Made by a program: the position numbers and the translations under genes. This document shows positions 23,397 through 31,660 of a DNA stretch of 51,406 nt, in pieces. Source of the stretch: Oscillospiraceae bacterium. GTDB taxonomy: Bacteria; Bacillota_A; Clostridia; Oscillospirales; Oscillospiraceae. Every line of letters starts with the position of its first letter. The first letter of the stretch is position 1. The DNA is taken from NCBI GenBank assembly GCA_021771675.1, contig JAETOP010000012.1, positions 1 to 51,406 on the forward strand, given 5' to 3'. The notes under the pieces were generated by a model that did not search any database, was not told the DNA's origin, and worked only from the letters and a program-made list of their open reading frames with translations.

Positions 23397-24746
23397 TTAG
23401 CCTATAATCCAGAAAGGTCCTCCAGCTCCGGCCTTTGTACTGGCCTCGTTCAGAATGATGGACAGATCCCACGCCTGCTGGCTCCGCTTATAGCTGGCCG
23501 GGTCTGCTACTAAAATCTTGCCGTCCTGCACACCGCGCAGAACGATGAAATGGCCGCTGGAGGTAAAGTGGCCTTTGGCCATGATGGCGACCACCAGTTT
23601 ACCGCTGCTCAAAGCGTCTATGATCCGCTGTGGTTCCGAGGCGGTACATCCTTCCACCGCCAGGCCCCACGCTTTTGCGGCATTGGGAATCAGAGCGTGG
23701 TAGGAACCGCTCTTGCTGCACCAGCCGCCGTTTTGATAGGCCCAGTCCGCCATTTCAATGGGATCCACAATGTCATCCGTCAGCGAGGACACCACGATGG
23801 ACATAGAGGTGGGACCGCAGCCGTAGCCACCGATATTGTCTGTGCCGTAGGGCTCATTGGCCCAGCGTTCGTCAAGCTGGTTGAAGTAGACAACCTCTGT
23901 GGCCCCATCGGTAAAACGCACATTTCCCAGAGAGGCAACGGTTGTCCCGCTGTACTCGGCATATTGAAACATCCCATCGCCGAGGAAAAGGCTCAGGTTT
24001 TGAGCGTAGTCATTGGCGAGAGCCTTCTGGTCATCGGTAAGGGAAAAAACCGTATCGGCAAAGTAGGACTCGCCATTGTAGACAAGGGTGTAGATGTACC
24101 ACTTCTCTGTTTTTGTCTCCACGATGTCCTCAGTAGCCGGGTCATCGTCCTCAACGGTGCGGTATTCCCATGTTCGGGTGTAGGAGTAAAGATGCTGCTT
24201 GCCTTGCCGCAGAACTTGCTCTAAATCAGCTTGAGAAATGGATTCCCAGCTTTCACCTCTTGCGGCGCAGTATTGACCGAGGAATAAGTTGGTATTGCTG
24301 ACCAGATTGCCTTCGTATGGGTTTACGATTTCATACTGGTCGCCGTCTGTTGCCGCAAAATCCTGGCTGATCCGTCCTTTGGCATCGTCAATTCCCTCGC
24401 CAAGAATCTGATTGATCGTGAAAGCCAGCTGATTGGTGTTTGCTACAATGGCCGCATTGTCGTTCAGAATAGGCTGTGTTGCTCCGCTGCTGGTGAGCCC
24501 CCCAAAAATGATAGAGGGCAGCATGAGGATAAAGAGGACGGGCAAAAGGAGCAGGACGATCACCACAAGGGCGATTTTGCCGATGTGCTTTCTCCCCGCC
24601 CAAAGCGCACCGGCTACTGCTCCATAGGGGCCAGCCGCAGCGCCGCCCTTTGCCGCCGCAGCCAGAGCCTTACCCGTTTTGATGGCGCTGTGGACTGTCC
24701 CGGCAGTGTGTGCGGCTTGTTCAAGGCCGCTTTTTTCTTCAGACAA
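23397..24746 (-). CDS. C39-type cysteine peptidase of the conjugation apparatus
   Basis: 449 residues from a TTG with a perfect AGGAGG site. An Ala/Gly-rich cytoplasmic N-terminus is followed by one transmembrane helix (about 57-82) and a large outside part. The C-terminal 150 residues are a papain-like C39 domain: 'YGCGPTSMSIVVSSL' with Cys at about 309, 'GHFIVLRG' with His at about 399, and 'VADPAS'. ICEs use such membrane-anchored hydrolases (the VirB1 or Tn916 Orf14 role) to open the cell wall for the mating channel. Its usual place is in the conjugation operon, so its separation from it by the catabolic operon is notable. Confidence 0.82.
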   Translation of the reverse strand: MSEEKSGLEQAAHTAGTVHSAIKTGKALAAAAKGGAAAGPYGAVAGALWAGRKHIGKIALVVIVLLLLPVLFILMLPSIIFGGLTSSGATQPILNDNAAIVANTNQLAFTINQILGEGIDDAKGRISQDFAATDGDQYEIVNPYEGNLVSNTNLFLGQYCAARGESWESISQADLEQVLRQGKQHLYSYTRTWEYRTVEDDDPATEDIVETKTEKWYIYTLVYNGESYFADTVFSLTDDQKALANDYAQNLSLFLGDGMFQYAEYSGTTVASLGNVRFTDGATEVVYFNQLDERWANEPYGTDNIGGYGCGPTSMSIVVSSLTDDIVDPIEMADWAYQNGGWCSKSGSYHALIPNAAKAWGLAVEGCTASEPQRIIDALSSGKLVVAIMAKGHFTSSGHFIVLRGVQDGKILVADPASYKRSQQAWDLSIILNEASTKAGAGGPFWIIG

Positions 24747-24878
24747 ATTGAAACCTCCTAAAAAAGAATGAAATGAATGATTTACCTTACTTGCATATCA
24801 TGCAATTTTGAGCTGCGCAGTGTGTTCAGATAAGCGATGCGGCATATGATGTTCTCTCGCAACGCATTCAAACATTCG

Positions 24879-24907
24879 TTGACACCAAACCCTTTGATGT
24901 GTATGCT
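24879..24907 (+). promoter_or_regulatory. Promoter of the PucR-type regulator gene
   Basis: TTGACA (24879-24884), 17-base spacer and TATGCT (24902-24907), 35 bases before the start. A short palindrome GCTAT-CTAC-ATAGC (24905-24918) overlaps the -10 box and start point and could be an operator. Confidence 0.72.
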
Positions 24908-24941
24908 ATCTACATAGCAGCAGAAACGAGGTGTCCGCATC

Positions 24942-26546
24942 ATGAGCGTGACGATTGAAAACATTTTGACGCTTCCATCCCTCCGCCGGGCCAGGGTGCT
25001 GGCAGGCCGGCAAAGTCTGGATCGAATCGTGACTTCCATCTCTGTGCTGGAATACGCGGATACCACGGAGACACAGCACGAACTTTTTGAAAGCATCAAC
25101 TTTCTGGGCGGCGAACTGGTCATCACCGGATTTTGCAGCATCTGCGACAATGTGGACGCACAGTGCGCAAATATCCGCAACCTCGCCTCTGCCGGCGAAG
25201 TGGGTATGATCCTGTATTATGTCGGGATTATCTTGCCTCGTGTGGATCAGCGCCTGATTGACCTCTCCGACGAACTGGGTTTCGTGCTGATCTGTATGCC
25301 GGAGAATGAGCCGGGGCTGCGGTACAGTGAGGTGATCTGCGAGGTGATGGACGCGGTCATCCGGGATCAGTTGAGCAGTCCGGCGTTTTCTCTGGATCTG
25401 CTGGAACAGGTTTCCCGCCTTCCCCGGCATCAGCGCAGCATCGACACGGCTCTGCGCATCGTCAGCGACCGCCTGCGGGCGTCCTCCGCAATTTTGGACG
25501 CCAACGGGCATATTCTAAATGCTTCCGCCTGGCCCCGGAACCAATTCACGCCTTGGGAGGCCATGGTAAAAGAAACCCTTTACATACAGAGCGGAGGCGT
25601 TTGGGAAAACCGGGACGGTCACCCCACATGGATATACCGGGAAAGCCTGCCATCGGATATATCCAGCAATATGACGCTGCTCCTCTTTTCGGAGGGACGG
25701 CAGCTGGAAGCGCCTCTCTGGAAACAAACCGTAGAGGGCGTCCGTCTCGCCATGAACCTGTGGGGGCGGGAGCATGACCATATTGCGTTATTGGAGCTTG
25801 TCCGGGCCATCATTCAGGATGAACCGATCAAGATGCGCCGCTTGGCGGATATTTACAAAATTGATGTAGCCGCCTTGAGCGATATGTGGATTCTCCATGG
25901 GCAGAAGGGCGCTTCCCTCTCCCGCTGGCTGAACAGCATCAGGGAGCTGTCGGAGCAGTATGCGAATGTCAGCATATGTGAGTGTTATGAGGGCGATATC
26001 CTGCTCTTTCCTGTCGGCGCCAGTACGCTGCATCAGATGGACGCCTGGGCAAACGCGCTGACAGACTATTGCAGAGAACACCAGATCCCAGCGGTGCTGA
26101 CCAGATGTCCGAATCTGAAGCAGACCGCAGATGTAAAAAGCGCCTATCTTCTGAACCAGGACTATGCGGCCGACGCCAAAAGCATATTCCCAAAGCGCAG
26201 GTTCTTCACGCTTCAGGAGTTGATGTTCGTTAAAACCTGCAGGGATGCGGCGGAGATGGGCGAGCAGGGCATCACATCTTATATGGCCCTGCTCCGGGGA
26301 CTCTCCATGGGAAAGGACGGAGAGGATATCCTTGACACCCTGGCGGCGTATCTGCTGGACGAGCGCTCCAATGTGACGGAGACTGCGGCGGCGCTCTTTG
26401 TCCATAAGAACACCATTAAGTACCGCCTGATGAAAGCCAGTGATATTCTGGGCTTCCGGGTGGGCGATATGCCAAATTCCCAGGAGTTAATGACCGCACT
26501 GGGACTTCGCCGGCTGCTTCAGTTCCCCGGCAGAACGAAGGCTTAA
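24942..26546 (+). CDS. PucR-family transcriptional regulator
   Basis: 534 residues from an ATG with a GAGG site about 10 bases upstream. The N-terminal PucR ligand-sensing domain spans about 5-130 ('TLPSLRRARVLAGRQSLDRI' and 'LEYADTTE'). A long middle region follows. The C-terminal helix-turn-helix is 'LLDERSNVTETAAALFVHKN', then 'TIKYRLMKASDILG' (about 475-515). PucR-type regulators control purine, ureide and related nitrogen compound catabolism and usually activate in response to the substrate. It stands first in, and in line with, the permease and hydantoinase genes, which it probably controls. Confidence 0.9.
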   Translation: MSVTIENILTLPSLRRARVLAGRQSLDRIVTSISVLEYADTTETQHELFESINFLGGELVITGFCSICDNVDAQCANIRNLASAGEVGMILYYVGIILPRVDQRLIDLSDELGFVLICMPENEPGLRYSEVICEVMDAVIRDQLSSPAFSLDLLEQVSRLPRHQRSIDTALRIVSDRLRASSAILDANGHILNASAWPRNQFTPWEAMVKETLYIQSGGVWENRDGHPTWIYRESLPSDISSNMTLLLFSEGRQLEAPLWKQTVEGVRLAMNLWGREHDHIALLELVRAIIQDEPIKMRRLADIYKIDVAALSDMWILHGQKGASLSRWLNSIRELSEQYANVSICECYEGDILLFPVGASTLHQMDAWANALTDYCREHQIPAVLTRCPNLKQTADVKSAYLLNQDYAADAKSIFPKRRFFTLQELMFVKTCRDAAEMGEQGITSYMALLRGLSMGKDGEDILDTLAAYLLDERSNVTETAAALFVHKNTIKYRLMKASDILGFRVGDMPNSQELMTALGLRRLLQFPGRTKA

Positions 26547-26556
26547 CGACTGCAAA

Positions 26557-26596
26557 AAGGCCGCTTCATTGTCCACATGGACAATGAAGCGGCCTT
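26557..26596 (+). terminator. Long perfect palindrome after the PucR gene
   Basis: 19-bp arms (AAGGCCGCTTCATTGTCCA and its complement) with a 2-base centre, 10 bases past the stop codon. Only a short TTAACTTT follows, so it is a terminator of moderate strength, bidirectional in form. It separates the regulator from the catabolic genes. Confidence 0.65.
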
Positions 26597-26638
26597 AACT
26601 TTAGCCGGGTAAACAATGAAATTCCCGCTTCAATATTT

Positions 26639-26673
26639 TACAATAAAGCATCGAAATTGACCGTTCAATTTCG
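26639..26673 (+). promoter_or_regulatory. Candidate promoter and operator of the catabolic genes
   Basis: A TACAAT -10 box (26639-26644) has no recognisable -35 box, as expected for an activator-dependent promoter. Downstream lies an inverted repeat CGAAATTGA-CCGT-TCAATTTCG (26652-26673), 28 bases before the permease start. PucR binding is an inference. Confidence 0.45.
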
Positions 26674-26700
26674 GCGTTTGAAAGAGAGGAGAGTTGCATT

Positions 26701-27993
26701 ATGAAAAAACAATCAGGATTTGAAATCAAAGAGAGTGAGCGCCAAAGCTGGGTGTCCATCGCTCTGGTCTGGATCGGCTCCATGATCTGCGTTCCCGCCC
26801 TTATGATCGGCGGCATGCTGGGCAGCGGCCTGTCCCTTGGCACCTGCGCCCTCGCCATCATTGTCGGTTATGCCATTGTCTGCGCCTATATGATTTTCAT
26901 GGGTATGCAGGGCTGCGATACGGGCCTGCCCACGGCGGTCATGGCCTCCGGCGCTCTGGGTGAAAAGGGTGCCAAGTACATCATCAGCACCATTCTGGCT
27001 ATTGCCTGCATCGGCTGGTTCGGCATCCAAGCCGCTGTCTGCGGTGCCTCCTTCTCCTCCATGTTCGGGGAGATCACCGGCGTTGTGGTTCCCGTCTGGC
27101 TTTCTTCCATCATCTGGGGCGTCATCATGCTGGTCACGGCCTGCTTCCGCTTTTCCGGGCTGAAATGGCTGAACAGGATCGCGGTTCCCCTGCTGTTGAT
27201 TGTGCTGGCCTATACCATGTTTGATACGCTTACAAGCGGCGGCATGGACACTTTGAGAAGCTACACGCCCGCCGCTCCCATGCCCTTTGTCAGCGCCGTC
27301 AGCCTGACAGTGGCCACCTTTGCCGTTGGCGCGGCCATCTCCGGCGACTACTGCCGCTTTGCCAAGAACCGTGGAGATGTCATCAAGTCCTCCGTGATCG
27401 GCGTTCTGCCCGCCGGCCTTGTAATGCTGCTCATCGGCGCGGTGCTCTCCATCACTGCCGGCAGCTATGATATCAGTGTGGTGCTGTCCTCCTCCGGCCT
27501 GCCCGTCATTGGCCTCATCGCCCTGATTTTGGCCACCTGGACCACCAATGTCTCCAACGCCTACTCCGGCGGCCTGTCCCTCTCCGTTCTGCTGGGCCAG
27601 GACGAGAAAAAGAGCCAGATGACCACCGCCATTGCGGGCATCATCGGCACAGTGCTGGCGGCCGTTGGCATTCTGAATTCCATCCAGAGCTTCCTGAACC
27701 TGCTGACCGCCTTTGTCCCCGCACTGGTCGGCACCTTAATTGCGGACTATTGGATCATCGGGAAAGGCAAGAAGGAAAGCTTCCAGATCCGCGATGGCAT
27801 CTATGCCCCCGGCCTCATTTCCTTTATTGCCGGCGCGTTTGTCGCCTGTGTCACTGGCGGCACTTTCGCCGCAATCCCCTTCCTGGCCTTCCTGAACTGG
27901 CCCTTCTTCATCGGACCCATCAACGGCATCATCGTGGCAATGATCGTCTATATCATCATTGCCAAGGCGGTTCCCCAGAAAGCAGCTAAATAA
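26701..27993 (+). CDS. NCS1-family nucleobase/hydantoin permease (cytosine permease type)
   Basis: 430 residues from an ATG with an AGAGGAGAG site. About 12 transmembrane helices. The N-terminal 'VWIGSMICVPALMIGGMLGS' and the later 'SGDYCRFAKNRGDV' followed by 'NVSNAYSGGLSL' match the CodB/NCS1 group of proton- or sodium-driven importers. Members carry cytosine, allantoin, hydantoins or related ring compounds. Which one is taken up here cannot be read from sequence; the downstream genes favour a hydantoin-like ring. Length is normal for the family. Confidence 0.88.
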   Translation: MKKQSGFEIKESERQSWVSIALVWIGSMICVPALMIGGMLGSGLSLGTCALAIIVGYAIVCAYMIFMGMQGCDTGLPTAVMASGALGEKGAKYIISTILAIACIGWFGIQAAVCGASFSSMFGEITGVVVPVWLSSIIWGVIMLVTACFRFSGLKWLNRIAVPLLLIVLAYTMFDTLTSGGMDTLRSYTPAAPMPFVSAVSLTVATFAVGAAISGDYCRFAKNRGDVIKSSVIGVLPAGLVMLLIGAVLSITAGSYDISVVLSSSGLPVIGLIALILATWTTNVSNAYSGGLSLSVLLGQDEKKSQMTTAIAGIIGTVLAAVGILNSIQSFLNLLTAFVPALVGTLIADYWIIGKGKKESFQIRDGIYAPGLISFIAGAFVACVTGGTFAAIPFLAFLNWPFFIGPINGIIVAMIVYIIIAKAVPQKAAK

Positions 27994-28015
27994 AGGATAA
28001 GAGGAGTGATCTGCG

Positions 28016-29116
28016 TTGCGTAAAATCGGATTAAAAGAAGTCGAAGACATCGCCTTGGGCGCGGCCCTGCTGGGTGCGGGCGGCGGCGGTGACCCCTATA
28101 TCGGCAAGCTGATGGCCATTGGCGCCATTCGGGAGTGCGGGCCGGTGGATTTGATCGACCCGGAGGATGTGCCGGATGACGCACTGATCGTCCCCATCGC
28201 CATGATGGGCGCCCCCACCGTCCTGTGTGAAAAGGGCGTGGGCGGCAATGAGTACAAGGTTCTCTACGATATGGTGTCTAAATTCTACGGGAAGCCCATC
28301 TACGCCTTTATGCCCATCGAGGCCGGCGGCGTCAACTCCATGCTGCCCATCGCGGCGGCGGCCCGGCTGGGCCTGCCCATGGTGGACTGCGACGGCATGG
28401 GCAGGGCCTTTCCGGAACTGCAGATGGTCACCTTTACCATCGGCGGCGTGAAGGCCACCCCCATGGCTCTGACCGACGAGAAGGGCAACAGCGTGATTTT
28501 CGAGACCATCACCAACAAGTGGACGGAGGAACTGGCCCGGGCCGTGACCATGAGCTGCGGCGGCTCGGTATCCGTCTCCCTCTACGCCATGGACGGCGCT
28601 ACCATGAAAAAGTACGCGGTCAAAAATATCGTCACCCGCAGCGAGATGCTGGGCCGGGCCATCCGCACGGTGAAAGATCATGAGGACATTGCGCCGGAGG
28701 ATGCGTTTCTCCAGTCCAGCGAGGGCTTTCGGATTTTTAAGGGCAAAATTGCGGATGTCCTGCGGGAAACCAACGGTGCATTCAATCTGGGCCGCGTGGT
28801 GCTGGACGGCATCGGCGCGTACAAAGGCCAGCGGGCGGAGGTCACCTTCCAGAATGAGAACCTGTCTGTCTCCGTCAATGGGGAGCTGAAAGGCACCGTT
28901 CCGGATCTCATCTGTCTGGTGGACACGGAAACCTTCGCCCCCGTGACCACCGAGGCGCTGAAATACGGCAAGCGTGTGATGGTCGTTGGTTTGAAGTGCT
29001 TCCACATGTGGCGCACCCCGGAGGGGCTGGAGCTGGTAGGCCCCCGGTATTTCGGCATTGACGCGGACTATGTTCCCCTGGAGGAGCTTGTGAAAGGAGG
29101 CGCCGCAAATGTATAA
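28016..29116 (+). CDS. DUF917 protein, hydantoinase-associated
   Basis: 366 residues from a TTG with GAGGAG 8 bases upstream. Family marks: 'LGAALLGAGGGGDPYIGKL' at the N-terminus, 'PIEAGGVNSMLPIAAAARLG' near residue 105, and 'VDCDGMGRAFPELQM'. DUF917 proteins are coded next to HyuA-type hydantoinases and are often annotated as hydantoinase subunits, though their own activity is not defined. Its last 8 bases overlap the start of the HyuA gene, so the two are translationally coupled and probably form one complex. Confidence 0.9.
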   Translation: MRKIGLKEVEDIALGAALLGAGGGGDPYIGKLMAIGAIRECGPVDLIDPEDVPDDALIVPIAMMGAPTVLCEKGVGGNEYKVLYDMVSKFYGKPIYAFMPIEAGGVNSMLPIAAAARLGLPMVDCDGMGRAFPELQMVTFTIGGVKATPMALTDEKGNSVIFETITNKWTEELARAVTMSCGGSVSVSLYAMDGATMKKYAVKNIVTRSEMLGRAIRTVKDHEDIAPEDAFLQSSEGFRIFKGKIADVLRETNGAFNLGRVVLDGIGAYKGQRAEVTFQNENLSVSVNGELKGTVPDLICLVDTETFAPVTTEALKYGKRVMVVGLKCFHMWRTPEGLELVGPRYFGIDADYVPLEELVKGGAANV

Positions 29117-30659
29117 GCTGGGCATAGATGTAGGCGGCACAAACACGGATGCCGTCATCATCAATGATAAGCTGGAGGTGGTGGCCGACATCAAGCACCC
29201 CACTACCGGCGATGTGTACGACGGCATCCTGTCTGCCATCCACGATGTACTGGAGGCCTCCGGCGTTGACCGGAAGGAGATCACCCAAGCCATGCTTGGC
29301 ACCACCCAATGCACCAACGCCATCGTGGAGCGGAAGAATCTGGCCAAAATCGGACTGGTGCGCATCGGCGCGCCCGCCACCGCGGGCATTCCGCCCATGG
29401 TGGACTGGCCCGCCGACATCCAGGAGATTGTGCAGGAGTCCATCATCATCCAAGGCGGCTTTGAGTTTGACGGCAAGGAACTTGCCCCTCTGGATGTAGA
29501 GACGGCACGGGCTTTTTTCACCCGCATGAAGGGGCGGGTACAGTCCATCGCCATCTCCTGCGCGTTCTCCACCATCCGAAGTGACCACGAACAGGAGATC
29601 GCCAAGCTGTGCCGGGAGGTGATGGGCGAGGGCGTCCATATCTCTATTTCCAGCGAGATCGGCTCCATGGGCCTCATTGAGCGGGAAAACGCCACCATTC
29701 TCAACGCCGCTCTCTACCAGGTGGCGGAGCGGTTCACCGAGGGCTTTGCCCGCTCTCTGGCGGATCAGGGCATTACCAATGCGGAGATTTACCTTTCCCA
29801 GAACGACGGCACACTGATGACCATGGAGCACGCCCGCAGATACCCCATCCTGACCGTCGCTTGCGGTCCCACCAACTCCATCCGGGGCGCGTCCTATCTG
29901 AGCCAGATCAAAAACGCCGTGGTCATTGATGTGGGCGGCACCACCACCGACTTCGGCGTGATTCAGAACGGCTTCCCCCGGGAGTCCAGCGTGGCCGTCA
30001 CCATCGGCGGCGTGCGCACCAACTTTCGGATGCCGGACATCGTCTCCATCGGCCTGGGCGGCGGCTCCATCGTCCGCCAGCAGCCCGACGGCAGCGTTAC
30101 GGTAGGCCCGGACAGCGTAGGCTATCAAATCACCTCTGAGGCTATGGTGTTCGGCGGCAGCGTGATGACCGCCACGGACATTGCGGTGCGCCTGGGCATG
30201 GCCGACATCGGCGACGCATCCCTGGTTTCCTCGATTGAGGAACAGTTCGCCAAAGATGCGCTGCATGTGATGCGCACTATGGTAGAGGACAGCATCGACG
30301 CCATGAAGGTCTCCAACGCTGACATTGAGGTGGTGCTGGTAGGCGGCGGCTCCATCATCCTGCCCAAAGAGCTGGCGGGGACAAGCCGTGTGATCCATCC
30401 CGCCCATGCCGGCTGCGCCAACGCCATTGGTTCTGCCATCTCCAAGGTGTCCGGCAATTACGAGCAGCACATCGACTACGATGTACTGCCCCGGGAGCAG
30501 GCGCTGGAACAGGCAAAGGCCGAGGCCATCCAGCTTGCCGTCCAGGCCGGGGCTATTGAGAGTACCGTGGAGATCATCGAGGTCGAAGATGTGCCTCTGG
30601 CCTACTATCCCGGCCATACCAGCCGGGTGAAGGTCAAGGCCGCCGGTGATTTGGCTTAA
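29109..30659 (+). CDS. Hydantoinase/oxoprolinase family protein, HyuA type
   Basis: 516 residues from an ATG with an AGGAGG site. The N-terminus 'LGIDVGGTNTDAVII' is the phosphate-binding motif of the ASKHA-type hydantoinase A domain. A second nucleotide-site strand is 'VVIDVGGTTTDFGV' (about 274-287), and 'VSIGLGGGSIVRQQ' follows. Family members open 5-membered cyclic imides or amides such as hydantoins or 5-oxoproline, often with ATP. At 516 residues it is shorter than classical HyuA (about 650-700), as is usual for the versions paired with DUF917. No HyuB gene is present. Confidence 0.88.
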   Translation: MYKLGIDVGGTNTDAVIINDKLEVVADIKHPTTGDVYDGILSAIHDVLEASGVDRKEITQAMLGTTQCTNAIVERKNLAKIGLVRIGAPATAGIPPMVDWPADIQEIVQESIIIQGGFEFDGKELAPLDVETARAFFTRMKGRVQSIAISCAFSTIRSDHEQEIAKLCREVMGEGVHISISSEIGSMGLIERENATILNAALYQVAERFTEGFARSLADQGITNAEIYLSQNDGTLMTMEHARRYPILTVACGPTNSIRGASYLSQIKNAVVIDVGGTTTDFGVIQNGFPRESSVAVTIGGVRTNFRMPDIVSIGLGGGSIVRQQPDGSVTVGPDSVGYQITSEAMVFGGSVMTATDIAVRLGMADIGDASLVSSIEEQFAKDALHVMRTMVEDSIDAMKVSNADIEVVLVGGGSIILPKELAGTSRVIHPAHAGCANAIGSAISKVSGNYEQHIDYDVLPREQALEQAKAEAIQLAVQAGAIESTVEIIEVEDVPLAYYPGHTSRVKVKAAGDLA

Positions 30660-30672
30660 AGGGGGAAGACAT

Positions 30673-31401
30673 ATGAACGATAAAAAACTCACTCTGCTGG
30701 ATCTGCTTCCCGTCACAGCTTCCAGTATTTTGACACCGGAAATGAAGGCGGATATGAGCCGGTACCTGATGGATGCCACAGAGGTAAAGCATGTGCAGAT
30801 TGAGGAGGGGCCTGTCACCATTGAGTGCGAATACGACGAGGCGTTCTCCGCGCCGCAGGTGGCGGCCCTGGCGATTGCCGAAACGGAGGCAGGCGGTATC
30901 GACGGCGTGTTTGTAAACTGTTTTGGCGATCCCGGCGTCCGGGCCACCCGTGAGAAGCTGAAGATCCCAGTGTTCGGCGGCTTTGAGCCTGCCCTCTATC
31001 TGGCCTTGGGCCTGGGGGACACGGTGGGCGTCGTAACGGTGCTGAAGAATGTGGTGCCTATGATCCGCGGCAATATCGCCCGGGCAGGACTGGAGCGCCG
31101 GGTCACCAGCGTCCGCACACTGGATATGCCGGTGCTGGAACTGCAGGATCGGGAAAAGCTGATGAAGAACCTCTATCTGGAGTGCAAAAAGGCCATTGAG
31201 GAGGACGGCGTCAGCGTTCTGGTCATGGGCTGTACGGGTATTATCGGGGTTACGGACGAGATGACGGCCCGCCTGAAGGCGGACGGCTATGATGTTCCTG
31301 TGCTGGAAGCCGCCCAGTGTGCCATGACCTTGCTGGAGCTCTACGCCAGAATGGGACTTTACCAGAGCCGTCAAACCTATATGGAGCCGCCGGAAAAATA
31401 A
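30673..31401 (+). CDS. Asp/Glu/hydantoin racemase family protein
   Basis: 242 residues from the ATG giving MNDKKLTLLDL, with GGGGGA 7 bases upstream; an in-frame start at 30646 lies within the HyuA gene and has no site. The two catalytic cysteines of the family are seen in 'FVNCFGDPGVRA' (about Cys82) and 'VMGCTGIIG' (about Cys186). Such racemases interconvert D and L forms of hydantoins or amino acids without a cofactor, so both mirror forms of the substrate can be used. Last gene of the operon; a terminator follows. Confidence 0.88.
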   Translation: MNDKKLTLLDLLPVTASSILTPEMKADMSRYLMDATEVKHVQIEEGPVTIECEYDEAFSAPQVAALAIAETEAGGIDGVFVNCFGDPGVRATREKLKIPVFGGFEPALYLALGLGDTVGVVTVLKNVVPMIRGNIARAGLERRVTSVRTLDMPVLELQDREKLMKNLYLECKKAIEEDGVSVLVMGCTGIIGVTDEMTARLKADGYDVPVLEAAQCAMTLLELYARMGLYQSRQTYMEPPEK

Positions 31402-31420
31402 ACTAATAAAACGATAGCGG

Positions 31421-31453
31421 GGTAGGCACTTCGCAAGGAGTGCCTACCTTTGT
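31421..31453 (+). terminator. Terminator of the catabolic operon
   Basis: 10-bp stem GGTAGGCACT / AGTGCCTACC with an 8-base loop, followed by TTTGTGT, 20 bases past the racemase stop. Confidence 0.82.
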
Positions 31454-31498
31454 GTAATCCTCAAAATTTGATTCACCTCCTCATCACAGCATCCAGTG

Positions 31499-31618
31499 AT
31501 GGAAAAGCTGTGGCGGTTCTATCAGGAGCGATTCCCGTATGCGGTCATTCGTGGCATGCAGTTATGGAGTCCGCCCGAAAGCTATATGCCGTGGTGTCAA
31601 TCACTTGAATGCAGATAA
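31499..31618 (+). CDS. Small unknown reading frame, possible gene fragment
   Basis: 39 codons (MEKLWRFYQERFPYAVIRGM and a 19-residue tail with PPESYMPW). The composition, rich in Trp, Tyr, Arg and Pro, is that of a real folded protein rather than random frame, but there is no good ribosome binding site and only 10 more codons are open upstream. It may be the 3' end of a gene cut off when the catabolic operon was inserted or rearranged. Family not recognised. Confidence 0.35.
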   Translation: MEKLWRFYQERFPYAVIRGMQLWSPPESYMPWCQSLECR

Positions 31619-31654
31619 AAGAGTGGGGCGGCTCGCTATGAGCCGCCCCACTCT
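31615..31654 (-). terminator. Terminator of the thioester/CnaB adhesin gene
   Basis: Perfect 15-bp stem (AGAGTGGGGCGGCTC and its complement), 5-base loop, and on the minus strand TTTTAT. It begins 7 bases past the adhesin stop codon. Confidence 0.92.
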
Positions 31655-31660
31655 TGCTGT

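Noticed and set aside
28031..30947. Long minus-strand frames opposite the DUF917 and HyuA genes
   Set aside because: They mirror well-identified plus-strand enzymes and have Gly/His-rich antisense composition with no domain.
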